Program-made: the position numbers and the translations under genes
In this document: positions 10,103 through 20,764 of the stretch, one piece after another
Position numbering within the stretch: position 1 is the stretch's first letter
Layout of the letters: each line of letters opens with the position of its first letter
Notes under the pieces: generated by a model
Told to the model about the DNA's origin: nothing
Database searches by the model: none
The model's input: only the letters and a program-made list of their open reading frames with translations
Assembly (NCBI GenBank): GCA_027475525.1
Contig: JAMWFC010000037.1
Span: forward strand, 1,369,419 to 1,433,418
Direction of reading: 5' to 3'
Length of the DNA stretch: 64,000 nt
From: Macrolepiota albuminosa
Lineage: Eukaryota > Basidiomycota > Agaricomycetes > Agaricales > Agaricaceae

Positions 10103-10784
10103 GCCTGACTATGACCAGATTCCATTGCCTGCTCCTTGCTCTTGCTCTCATCCAGAAGAGGATCTGCTGGGCAGTTAAAAATCAATAGCTTTGATAAATA
10201 GACAGACAGTTTAGATGGTTCTGTGATTGGACTGGCTGGAGCATCTACTAGCTATTGGTTAGCTATTTGAGCAGGAAAAGAATCTCATACCATCATCACT
10301 GTCAATAATGGTAACTGACTTCTTTGTTAGTAGTTTTTTCTCCTTTCCCTTCTTGCTAGGCTTGGTAGTTTTCTTAACAATCATCAGGCTGCATATTTGC
10401 TTGCAAATGAGCCTGCAAGAATCACATGCCATGTTACTCTTCATCCTAACACACTGTAGTCACTTACTTGTGCAATATTGGCATGTGGAAAGTCAATGTG
10501 CAGACCTTGCAATGAGGTGCCATCCTCAGATATCTGCCCAACAACATCCCTTTGGTTTGGTAATCTCCTCTTTTGGTAATCTCTTTCTTTAGTATCCTTT
10601 CTTCTTGCTCTTGCTCTTTCTCTTCTTCCTTCTTCTTCTCTTCCTTCTGCTTCTGCTTCTCCTGCTTCTGTTCCTGATGGATATGGAGAGATGGACATTG
10701 ATGAGCAGTGGACATTCCAGATATAAGATCAAAGAAATAGTAGAGAACAAATAAGAACTTTACAAGAAGGAAGTTCTGAAAATA
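10103..10784 (-). pseudogene. Possible decayed Cys-motif ORF remnants
   Basis: AT-rich DNA. The minus strand has a Lys/Glu/Gln-rich coiled-coil-like stretch (about 10560-10700), then a C-x2-C pair in an HCKVCTLTFH context near 10500, then a second C-x2-C pair in MACDSCRLICK near 10420, in different frames. This resembles the charged-linker plus paired-Cys layout of some repetitive mushroom genes. The frames are broken and I cannot assign a family, so it may be chance. Confidence 0.25.
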
Positions 10785-11312
10785 GATATCATATGACTCT
10801 GTTTAAGTTACAAAATAAGTCAAGAATTTTGATTTATTGTTTGACAAATCTTCCTTTATTTATTGTACCATGTATTGGTAAATGACAATTAGCTAAGCAG
10901 GTCAAAGTCCTAACATAAGTTACAATGGATACACTAAGGAGGAGTCAAACCTGCAAGTTACAAATATTCTACAAGACTACAATGTCATAATGTAAGCTGG
11001 TATTGTATAAATAAAAATTAGCTCAGCAGGTCAAAGGACATAATTATGATGCTTAAGAAGAAGTCAAACTTGCCTATTATGCACAATATGAAATGTCAAG
11101 TCAGAACTATTCTACTAAATTACAAAGGCTTACTTAATATTGTCTAGTATTGTCCATTCAGATCAACCATTCAGTTTTGCTGATACAGAATCTGTGATAA
11201 ATTCATTTGATCTGTTCACACATCTACTGGACAAGGTTCTGATATTAGATATCATGTGACTTTGTTTAAAATTACAAAAGAAGTCAAGAATTTTGATTGA
11301 TTGCTTAACAAA
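10785..11312. repeat. Dispersed direct repeats in AT-rich spacer
   Basis: A block of about 63 bp at 10785-10847 (starting gatatcatatgactctg) recurs, diverged, at 11248-11312. A second motif (aagcaggtcaaag... gaagtcaaac) occurs near 10895-10955 and again near 11023-11075. No gene is seen between 10848 and 11247. Confidence 0.7.
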
Positions 11313-11876
11313 GTATCTAGATATTGCTTTGTTCAGTCATATAACACTGACGCGTGATATGTTTGATATGGTAAAAGTGATTGGCATACTTACGGTGCCG
11401 TGCGTTGGGATCGCAACAAAAATAGGTGTATACGCGCGACTGATTAACACGCGACTGGACCCTGGTCACACGCGTCACAGCACGTGATGTAGGCGCGTTT
11501 TAAGTGATATCTTACCCCCCGAGTTTCCCTCGGTTATCGTAATCTGAGTTAGCTTCCCTCTCATCGTCCGTACACCTGACAAACGAACGTCGGACGCATC
11601 ATGGACCCGCGAGCACGAACGTTTACAAATTTCTGGATATTTTCGGATCCAATCGCTCACATGAAGTTCAACTCTTCCCATTGAACTCTAGTTTCCCGCG
11701 TGAATCCAGCCGAGATTTCATCGTCGCTTTCCTGCGCTGACCGCGACCTTACTCGCGCACATCCGAGATTTCCAGACGCGACAGCTTCCTACCAAAATCG
11801 AGATCTGGCATGAACCAGTACATAAAGAGCTGAAGAATGGCTCCTCAATGTCGAGCCGTTATCGACTCTTAACTCG

Positions 11877-14349
11877 ATGGCTATCGCTGATATTGGTCAA
11901 TCCTTGGCCGCAAGGGCATCGCAGAAACAGGATCCTGATCGCTTAATTCGTGTCGCCCACGCTGTGATCTATCCAGAACGCGCGTGGTTCTGTATTGCTG
12001 CCTTCATCGCAGTTATCTCTTTCTGCCACTTCATCTCGATTGTCACCCGTTCTCTAGCCATCCATCACAAAAAGTCTCATCAAATCACTCCTGTTCACGG
12101 TGTGATCGCGCTTTCCAGACTACCGTTGGCGACGGCCAGTGCTTTCCGCGCCATCGTATTCAGATCAACCGTCCAAATTGGCAGTTCTTATAGTCTAAAC
12201 TTCGCCGAGGTATTTGTGACGGCTGTATACATCACTCTCCTCTTCGTATGGGCACTTGTGAATTGTACGTACCACAACCTTACTCTTAGAAACAACGCCA
12301 CCTGATGTACTCACTCATCACGTCAAGCAACTAATGCAGAAGGAAATAAATATGATCCAAGATATTGGGCAAATGTTGCTGCTAATATCGCCACCACGCA
12401 GCTCCCACTAGTAGCTGCACTTGGTACTAAGAATAACGTCATTTCGTGTAAGAGCTCTTTTCTGGACTTCTTGGATGACTCAACCTCAGCACCACTGCAG
12501 ACTTGACTGGCATAAGTTATGAAAAGGTAAGCCAGGAGTCCTCCAGTATTCTTGATCACATCAGTTCATTATATCTTGAGTTGCAATATCTTCACAGAAT
12601 GGCCGCACGCGTGATTTGCCTGCTCATTTGGGTACATGCTGCAGGTCGAGTAAGTTCATCATCCCCGATATATTTCTATACAAGTCTGAAGTACCTTCCC
12701 AGATAAAGATCGGGTCCGTTTCAACTTTCCCATCTGTTTACCGTCTCTAATCAAGAAATATATAGACTGACTGGAAATGACTCTTTGCGTTTTCCATGGG
12801 TCAGATCTGGCCTCCTTGCTGCAACTGCGTTCACACTCCTGTCTCTCGTGTCCCTACGACCCCTGAGGCGGCGTTATTACGAGGGTTTTCTTGTTTTTCA
12901 TTTTGTCATGGTCTTGTGCGTCACTCAAGGCCTTAGATAATCTCATCTCTGACCGTCCTCCAGGATACTTTTGCTCGGTGGATATTTCCACGCTCAACAC
13001 ATCGTGTATGCTCCTCTCTTATCTACGACCTTGGCTCTTTCACCAAACCTAATTAATATTTTCAAGGGAAGGAAATCATATCTGGCCCACTTTTCTTATT
13101 TGGGGGATTGAGCGCTCAATTCGAGGTATCCGCATTCTCATTTACAACACTGGCTACTTGAAAAAGGGCTCCATCGAGCAATACGGTTACTGCGAAGCTC
13201 TCTCCCCACATTTAGTTCGCTTGACGCTCCGGCGACCTACGTATATTCACTGGCGCCCTGGGCAGATGATGTTTCTTACCATTCCCAGTGTATCGGGAGT
13301 GTTTCTTGAGGCACACCCTTTCACTATCTCCACCATTGATGCGCTACCTGATGTCGCTGGAGACGAAGGAAGTGAAAAAGAAACAGTCGATAATAATGAC
13401 AGCGACAATGAATCAAGTGTCAACTATAAGACGTTGACTTTTTTGATACGAGTCCGATCTGGATTTACAAGGCGCCTCCTCCACGCGTCTGGTGAATCTC
13501 AAGGAATGAAGGTCATTCTTGACGGGCCATATGGTTCTCCCCCGTCTCTTCAGAGCTTTGATACAGTAGTCTTGATAGCAGGTGAGTCCTTAATTGCCTG
13601 GTATGTCCAAAAACGCAAATTTATTCCGCGCTATAGGTGGCTCAGGCGTGTCATTTACACTCCCCCTTTTCATTGACATCGTCCGGTAAGCGTTAATATC
13701 TATCAAGCATACTCCTCGTGATTTCAATTCGTACGTAGCCGCGTCAGGGAAGGCACTACAAACTGCCAAAAACTTATCTTCTTATGGGTGATCCGAGACG
13801 ATAGTATGTTATCGCTTTTCCGCCTTTATCGACGTGGTGACATCGTACAGGTGATATGAAACTAATTTCGGATACCCTTTCAACTGTAATCTCCAAACCT
13901 CCATCCCAAATCGCCGTCAATATTCGTGTCCACGTCACCGCTTCCAATGCGGGGAGCGATAACGATTCCGAAGGTGGCAGTGAAGAGAAGATAACAGGAT
14001 ACGTGTCTCCTGGCGGCCTCAATCTCCCTGGCGTAGACTTAGCAAATGGTCGTCCGGACTTGAGGCGTTTGGTGGAGGAGGAGACCGCCAAAGCAATTGG
14101 CGCTATCTCATTCAATGGTCCCACTTCATCATTCATCCTCCTGTGGGCTAGCTAATTTTCTTAATTAGTATGTGGTCCTCTTAGTATGGCAAACGCTGTA
14201 CGTTCTGCTCTCTGTCGGCCGAGGTTTTTGGATGTTCTGCGAGGGGGAGCAAGCACAGCCTTGCATGTAGAATCATTCGGAAACACGGTACGTAAACTCA
14301 TATCATCGCTTGAGGTAAATATATGTTGACCAATTATCTCTTGCAGTGA
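11877..14349 (+). CDS. Ferric-chelate reductase, FRE/NOX-like transmembrane flavocytochrome
   Basis: A multi-exon gene for a plasma-membrane ferric reductase, which moves electrons from cytosolic NADPH through FAD and two hemes to extracellular Fe(III). The start at 11877 has an in-frame stop upstream at 11823. Exons I can place: 11877-12264, 12328-12448, 12501-12526, 12581-12649, one beginning within about 12720-12780 whose 5' edge I could not resolve, later exons at about 12960-13012 and 13065-13581, then 13637-13685, 13739-13803, 13851-14117, 14169-14287 and the TGA at 14347-14349. Visible features are hydrophobic helices, a heme-His region (QYLHRMAARV; GGYFHAQH), a large hydrophilic exon with the FAD motif HPFTIST near 13315-13335, and the NADPH-binding GGSGVSFTLP spanning the 13582-13636 intron. 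The C-terminal VCGPLSMANAV and ESFGNT blocks fit the family. An acidic Asp/Ser/Glu insertion follows the FAD motif. Confidence 0.88.
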
Positions 14350-14742
14350 TCAAGGAAAAAGATAAATACCAGGTTTGAATTGTATAACAAGAATGTTGGA
14401 GTTGGAAAACAGAAATCATTCCTATCTGAGCCTCAGCGCCTTTCTCGTCACTTCTATCACTTCGCAAAGCCTTTGTAAAGCGTGAATGACCTTATTTCTG
14501 AGGCTGCACCATGCGGCATTATTTTCAAAGCCCACGGCGTAGATATTGCTTTCCTATATGCCGGCTCGTTCATAAACGAGGCATCTTCCAAGTCGTATAA
14601 AGTAAGGTTGGGGAAGGCAATGGTTGGAGAGCTTTAATCTGCCTTTCCCGCCAGCTCGGCGTCGTACTCGTATGAATCCGGCACCTTGGATAATAAAGGC
14701 AAATGTTCGTCCAAATACCACCTTTCTGTCTCCTTTTGTCCG
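14350..14742. other. Intergenic, no gene seen
   Basis: Between the ferric reductase stop and the minus-strand ORF at 14743. No conserved coding block was found; it probably holds the terminators of both genes. Confidence 0.5.
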
Positions 14743-15300
14743 TCACTGTTGTTGGCTCGGCCACCCACAACAAGAACGATAATCTGTCTGAAGATTTGGG
14801 TTCTCAATGGGAAGGTGGAGTTGATAGACCGCGCGATGAAGAAGCTCGAGGCGCGATATTATGTACTTTTCATTTGCGACAGAAAGCGCTTTGTGAGCAT
14901 CGTTCTGGACGACATGAGCGGTAGTTGCTTCGTAGATTGCTAGCCAGGAAGGTGATATTCCATCGGCTGCTTTATAGCGTGCAGCCGTCGGAAAACCTGA
15001 CAGAGCCAATCGTGCAGGAACGTGTTCCTTGTCATACCAGTCTGTATAAATTGTTATTGGTACATTGGCATGCATATGCTTGAACTCCTCCGTTACGCAT
15101 TGTCCGCATTCTCCATATACAAAGAGGAGGCCGTTGTTCGCTCGTGGAGAAGCGCTGAGCGCTGAGGCCCGGTGAGAACGGGATCTGGAGCTGACTGAAA
15201 GTATCGGAGTAGGTCTGGATGTATACGTTTCAGAAATTGCATATAAAATCAGAAATATTTCTGAAGTCATCCGAGGCTGGACGAAGGATTCTGACACCAT
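14743..15300 (-). CDS. EthD/dimeric alpha-beta-barrel-like ORF, probably truncated
   Basis: A 185-residue reading frame. Its middle (GLLFVYGECG, then DWYDKEHVPARL, then GFPTAARYKAADG and SWLAIYEA) matches the pattern of the fungal EthD-like dimeric-barrel proteins that begin with a GLLYV...DWYDNEHVP module. In those proteins an intron often precedes DWYD, but here the frame simply reads through (about 15060-15035). The usual second barrel repeat (a second WYDEEH motif) is absent, since the frame ends at 14743 shortly after RAVYQLH. The first 60 residues are Ser-rich and look unlike the family, so translation may really start near 15145. Function is unknown; relatives are sometimes found with oxidoreductases. 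A pseudogene is possible. Confidence 0.55.
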   Translation of the reverse strand: MVSESFVQPRMTSEIFLILYAISETYTSRPTPILSVSSRSRSHRASALSASPRANNGLLFVYGECGQCVTEEFKHMHANVPITIYTDWYDKEHVPARLALSGFPTAARYKAADGISPSWLAIYEATTAHVVQNDAHKALSVANEKYIISRLELLHRAVYQLHLPIENPNLQTDYRSCCGWPSQQQ

Positions 15301-15523
15301 CCGAATAGCTTATCCTGTCGTATCATAGATGTTCTGATATAATCTGAATTGTAACGATAATTTATTGCTATTACTATTCTACGCACAATCTGATTCTGTC
15401 TGAGAATATCTGAATTATACTGAAGCTACTACTGGTACGTAAAAATACACACTAATCATGCACGAAACAAAATCACTAAGTTATAAACATAAAATAAGGT
15501 AAAAACGTACTTTCAATTGATCT

Positions 15524-17502
15524 TCATACAAGGTTAAGCGATTTTTTGGCCTTTGTTTGTTCCTTCGATAATGTATTGTATCTCTAGAAACAACATGTAT
15601 TAGTGTTTCGACAAGATAAATAAAATCTACCTTTTTGGTCTCAGTATCGCAGGCTTTCCATACGGCCGCAAACTCCGCTTCAGTTGCACTTGGATGCTCC
15701 ATAAGATAGTCGAGGATGTATAGGTTACTGTTTCAAAGATATAGTCAATATATTTTTGAGATAGTAAAAACTTACCGAGCTGTCGTAACTCCCTCTTTTG
15801 CCTGAAGTAGCTTGCTGGGTTTCTTCGGAACAATTGGTTCACTTGGCAGCTGAGTGGCGGTTTCGGAAACTGAGGTTGGCTGTTGCGGAATATTCAGATT
15901 TTTTCTAAGTAGTTAAACATTAGTTAAGTACTATAATATAGAGATGACATACGCACAACGGATTCAAGACAAGACAAATGGCTGGGCGCTGGAACCGAGG
16001 TGGGACAGAAATTTGTGTAGCGGATGTGGGTGTCGTATCTGTTGTGGATGTCGGAGTCGTAGGCATTGTCGTTGTGGTGGATGTCATGGATGTCACAGCT
16101 GTCGCAGCCATTGTGACTGTTGTAGGCATTGTAGTCGTTGCAGACGTCATACCCATCATCACTGTGGATGTGGGCATTGCAGGTGTGGCCGATATTGCGG
16201 TGGAGTGAGAAAGCGTAGAAATAGGCACATTGGCCATCGCGCTGCTGAGTGTAGTGGCTGTAGAGGCTGTTGTGGCTATCATGGCCATCATGAGTGTAGT
16301 AAACACTGTGAACGCACCATCCAGCATTGACGTTTCTTGATAAGTTGAGGTCAATTCAATTTTATATAAAAAAGAGATAAAAACTCACCGTTGTCCTCGC
16401 TGTTATCTTCTATCTCAATAACTGGTGCTCCTTCGGGTGACGAAGACATATGCTTGCGCTTTCTGGACTTTGCTTGATCAGGTTCATTGGAACGACGCTT
16501 AACTGGTGCGTCATCATCTGCAAAAACATGTTAGTAGTCGAAGATGAAAAGAATAAAACATACCTGAACTCAACATTTCCTCCTTTATAATAGTTCCCCG
16601 CCAGTCTGGATATCTGACCGTTGCAAATCTTTCAACTTTCCAGTCGCTATCTGCAAATCGAAACTCCTCAAACTCTGTGAGCATGCTCTGTGCAAAGAAC
16701 GTTTTAGCACTAGCTGATCTTTTTCCCCATGTCGAAGGATCTAAATTCTTCTGTCGGAGTTCTCGCCACAATATTCGTGCAAGCTCGGTCATTCGTTTCA
16801 ATTGTGTCTTTGATATCTCGTTGCCGTGACGATCAGTCAGAAAAGCAAGTTTGTCGAGATGCTTTCCTTTTTTCTGATACCTTGTTACCTTATTCTTCCA
16901 GTCATCATCTGTCCATAATTTGATGTTTGGATACTCGGATCGATCAGAAAAATCATGGTGTCTCAGAACCGGCATGTCAGCAGTTGAAGCAGGAGGATGA
17001 TGGATCTCAGATGCTGGTCGAGAACTTGCAGCCTCAGCAAGCTTGGTCGTGAGATTACGAAAGTAAGAGAGTTCAGTTCTATAAGTTATATTTTTAGTGG
17101 CATATATTCACATATAAATGTAAGAGTACATACTCGAGGCGATGTAATTCATTTTTGGAATGCTTGAGATCCACTTGAGATTGATTGTATGCGGTGAGGA
17201 GGTCGAGATAAGAATGATTACACGTATTTGTTAACTCGGAAGATGTAGCATTGGCTACAGCGTCATATATCTAGAATTAGTTAGTATAGTGCTGAACAGT
17301 AAAAAACATCTTACTTCATAAGAGTTCAAACTATTATTGTGTCCTCGTGGTGGCTATTAGTATACCTCAGTCCGCAATTTATGCAAAGATCAATACAATG
17401 TGGTCTTACCTGGAATTGTGAGTTCTGAGTAAAGTCTTTCATGGAATCAGCATTGAGATGAGAGGATGGACGAGGGAAAAGGAAATCAGAGTGGGTTGAC
17501 AT
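15524..17502 (-). CDS. Unrecognised multi-exon protein with conserved core and Thr/Ala/Met-rich exon
   Basis: The start at 17502 gives a 31-residue first exon (17502-17410). Later parts include a short helical segment (about 17275-17130), a well-formed core exon (about 17070-16564), a basic exon with an RKRKH nuclear-localisation-like run (about 16518-16388), a low-complexity exon rich in Thr, Ala, Ser and Met (about 16335-15955), a short exon near 15900-15777, YILDYLMEHPS... (about 15720-15635) and the last exon ending in TGA at 15526-15524. The core contains WTDDDWKNKV, then ARILWRELRQK, then WGKRSASAKTFF and VRYPDWRG. I do not recognise the family. The basic run and the helical core suggest a nuclear protein, by inference only. 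It shares a 141-bp divergent promoter region with the gene at 17644. Several exon edges are approximate. Confidence 0.6.
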
Positions 17503-17643
17503 TATGGTGATCGTGGTGGTGCATATGGAAAGAAATGGTGGCAAGTGCAATATGCGCCAATTGCCTCAGTCACCTCACACGTGATCTATGTCACGTCAGT
17601 CAATTGACGCGACAAACGCGTCCAACTACTATCTCTTCTTCCA
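17503..17643. promoter_or_regulatory. Divergent promoter region between two unknown genes
   Basis: 141 bp between the start codons at 17502 (minus) and 17644 (plus). It holds short repeats of a tcacgtgatc/tcacgtcagt kind. Any promoter elements here must serve both genes. Confidence 0.5.
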
Positions 17644-18054
17644 ATGCCACTTTCACTTGATCAAGTCAAGGAACTTGATCACCAGACTCTTCTAGCTAGC
17701 AAAAACCCCTCTTACAGAAAGATTCTGGATGAGCTGACTCAGCTTCAGTAATTTTTTCACTTGTTAGAGTTTTAACATTATTGAATCGTACCAGGTACTT
17801 GCTAGATAATCGAAATATGTCATCAGCACACCCATCTACACTTTGCAACAATTCCCAGTCAATCTACAACTCTCCCCCACTTCATGTCAAGGTTTTTCCT
17901 GATGGAAGACGCCTAGTCTACCGTGTCAATGTTCCCTCCTATCTGGTGATTACAGTTCCTCAGCTTTTCCATTTGACACTGATTTCTCCTCCAATATTTC
18001 CAGAATGAGACTGCTTCTAACAACAATGATCCGCAAACTGAAGTTTTTGACTAG
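17644..18054 (+). CDS. Small unrecognised protein, three exons
   Basis: Exons 17644-17747, 17795-17945 and 18004-18054 join to 306 bases, that is 101 residues plus TAG. Both introns have GT...AG ends and lengths of 47 and 58 bases, and the frame stays open across both joins (TQLQ|YLLDNRN and VNVPSYL|NETASNN), which supports this model. The N-terminus (MPLSLDQVKELDHQTLL) is predicted helical, a Ser/Pro/Asn-rich middle follows, and the motif VFPDGRRLVYRVNVPSY near the end looks structured. There is no signal peptide, membrane segment or catalytic motif. It is transcribed away from the unknown gene at 15524-17502 and may be functionally linked to it. Confidence 0.6.
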
Positions 18055-18226
18055 AAACCTCGTAAATTGATGGTAGTCCACTTTCTTACTCTTCACCCAC
18101 TTCCTTAGACTTAGTGTATTCTAACCGATTGTAATTATACTGCCAAAATTGTGCTCAATCCAATTGTTTACTTGTTAATCAACTGCCAGTTGGATGGTAT
18201 TTTGTACAAAATAACAATACAACTCA

Positions 18227-18628
18227 TCACCCCACCTTGCGACAAAACCACTCCACAAGCAGCTGCACCTCCGCCTCCTTCGCCTTGATCATGCGTGACG
18301 TGAATTTGTCAATCAGCCTGAAATGGTGCACCGCCGGCAAATTCATCAGGTACACCTCTGCCTCGTCCAGATTCACCACAGCAAAGAACTCTTTCACGTC
18401 CTCTTCGATCTTCTTCATCGCAAGCTCCTCAGTCATCTCAACCGTCGACGATGATGATGGCAATGACGGCGACAGCGACGCCGCCTCTCCTTCCGACTCG
18501 CCCTCGCCCTCGGATTCTGACTTGGCCACCGCTTCGTCCGCTGTTGGCTTCGTCCGAGGCGCAAGTACCAACCGTTTTCTCTGCGGCTCCAGTGCTTCAA
18601 AAAAAACAATGACAATGAGCCACAACAA
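18227..18628 (-). pseudogene. Fragment of eIF4G (MA3 domain region)
   Basis: A minus-strand frame of 133 residues. After PQRKRLVLAPRT and an acidic Ser/Glu linker it gives KIEEDVKEFFAV, NLDEAEVYLMNLP, VHHFRLIDKFTSRMI and VQLLVEWF. This is the start of the MA3 domain found near the C-terminus of fungal translation initiation factor eIF4G. It stops at 18227 after about one third of the domain, and no N-terminal eIF4G domains (eIF4E-binding, MIF4G) lie upstream. eIF4G proteins are over 1000 residues, so this is a duplicated fragment, not a working factor. Confidence 0.7.
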
Positions 18629-19022
18629 AATGACCGGTAATCACTGGGAGAGTTCTAGCCTTTCTTTCCTCCTAGTTTCGTGTATCCTTTTCTTGACACG
18701 TCATCAGCATCGTCGTGCAGCTGGGACTGCCTGAAAGACTACACGATCCAATGCCCGTCAGAGACAAATGGGAGTGCGCTGTGCACATAGGCCCCAAGAC
18801 TGTCATGGATGAAATTGACGATAGTCGTGGTCGGGCAAGTCGTCAAGAACCTGTGCTTGATGTAGGACTCGAGACCCGAGGATGCACAGCGGACCCGGTC
18901 AGGAGGTTACTGTCTGAGAGAAGCAAGAGGATGTGCCTCGTTAATAACACGCGTCTTGAGTCAGTACAAAACACGCTCCATGTGATCGTGTTTAGCCGCA
19001 TCAATGACTCAGCCAAGAAACG
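18629..19022. other. No gene recognised
   Basis: Between the eIF4G fragment and the next remnant. A plus-strand open stretch (18715-19044) lacks any family signature. Confidence 0.4.
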
Positions 19023-19864
19023 TCAGCAGGCGTGCTTTGTCTGAAATTTAGTGTGTCTGAGTTTTCGGCAGAATGTCAGCCTGAACCGGACCGTATCAGA
19101 AATTGTAACTATTTTCAGATCGCTTCGGATCTTCCCAGAGCCAGTTTTCACTGGGGCTGAGGGCCTGCCCCAGAAGTTGGCAAGCATTATGACGCGTTGC
19201 TCAGTCCAGGCAACCGCTTCCATTGCGAATAAGTAGTATCCTCCGAACAGCCATTGTGAAGTCATCCCACGTCAGTAGCCTGTCAGGGACCACCGACTTA
19301 GACTCCCTGGAAGCAGCTGCCAGTATCAAATCCACTCTACCGTCTCTCCCTGCGACGGCCACGATCACGTCCTCATCCACTGTCACGTCATTTGTCCGTG
19401 CATGTTTCAAGCCCGCGTTTGTGAAGTACCAAAGTTCAACGTATTCCCCTTCTGAAGTTTGTTTGCCCCATCTGAAGCTTTGACGTCGCAAACCGTGACG
19501 CGATTTTGACCGGCAAAGTAGGCGGGGGACGCATGGGAATATCCAGGTATTTCAGCCTGTTCTTCAGTTCCTCACCTGCGGCGGCCCTCTCTTCTTGGGC
19601 CCTGACCTCCGCCTCCCTCTCTCTGTTCTGCTCTTCCCCACGGGCTCTCTCTGCTTCCCTCTGGTCGTGCTCCCTTACCCGTGCATCCCAGATTGCACAT
19701 TCAGCTCGATTGGTGATATTCCAAACTTGTGTCATCATCACACAAGCCGTTGCATCGTCTACGTCTTCATTTGCGTCGCGCATAGCAGCCCGGGCTTCTG
19801 CAAAGGCTTCTGACGCGAAGTCGGGGCATGTCTGATCGTGCGGATTGGAACTCGGTATCTCCAT
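19023..19864 (-). pseudogene. Truncated member of a repetitive mushroom gene family (charged coiled-coil protein)
   Basis: The start at 19864 is followed by ASEAFAEARAAMRDANEDVDD, then NITNRAECAIWDARVREHD, then a long Arg/Glu coiled coil, KYLDIPMRPPPTLPVKIASRFATSKL (about 19530-19480), an intron or break near 19470, GEYVELWYFTNAGLKHA (about 19450-19400) and, in a shifted frame, EQRVIMLANFWG (about 19180-19145). From memory of family layout, many Agaricomycete genomes carry large numbers of such proteins, often beside transposons, and full-length members continue after FWG with a further hundred or so residues. Here the sequence diverges after FWG, so this copy is truncated. The function of the family is unknown to me. 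Confidence 0.55.
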
Positions 19865-20764
19865 TACTCTATTGTGCTTTGTATTCGACTTTAGTTATGG
19901 CGAGCGCAAGAAATTATCGCTCGCCCCTGAAGCTGACTCATCACATAGACTCAATTCTTGCGTCGCATTCGTATCTCAGGCTTTCCGAGAAGAACAATTG
20001 TGACATGCAAGCGTCAACGAATTGAGTTCATTCCATTACCTCAGTTTCTTCACTATAATCCTATCCTGTTGTATATTATGGCTTCATCACAAATCAAGGA
20101 CAATGAGATCCAGCCGGCTGATTTCATCCGAGTATGGTCCTCATCTTGAGTACGGGTCTCATGAGTGCCTTCCCCCTGTGTCGGGATGTCCTTGATGCAT
20201 ATATATATAACCGGGAGAAAAGAGGCTAACCTGGACTGTACCTTTTGTGGCTAGACCTCGAAAACGTGAGGAATTGGTAAAACTATCACCATGGAAGTCT
20301 GACAGAAAATGACTGATCATTTACCTGTCGTGGTATCAAACTGGATGGTTGTTGATTGGATGCATATCCTGTTCTGAGTTGGCTAATCTATTTTCTTCGC
20401 CAGTCGAATTTGCCAAATTACCGTGCCGGCCAGTCATTATCCCCATTTCATTGCTTCCCCGGAGTTTTGAGTGGTGGTGTGACAATGAATGGATTATTGG
20501 ACCACTCGATTTACAATCCAAGCTTTCTACGACTAACGTGCAAACGATCAATCTTGCCTGATGAGTTCAGCATTTTTCTTTCTTCTATTTTACGGGGTTT
20601 CCTACATAATCGTTGAAAAAATTCCCCTTTGTAGTTGGCCATTGTGACAGCGAATTGTTGACCACCTGATTTAATATCGGTGCTATAAAACCAAAACCAG
20701 AAGCTTGAATGCATAAAAAGAGCGATAAAAGCATGAGTTCTCTCAGCTTCATCCCACCACAATC
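19865..20764. other. Intergenic, upstream of the halogenase
   Basis: About 900 bp without a supported gene. It contains a short TA run (atatatata near 20200) and presumably the halogenase promoter. Confidence 0.5.

Noticed and set aside
15944..16330. Plus-strand Cys-rich ORF (repeated CGC and CCG-type residues)
   Set aside because: It is the antisense reading of the Thr/Ala/Met-rich exon of the minus-strand gene; the Cys pattern comes from the repeat bases.
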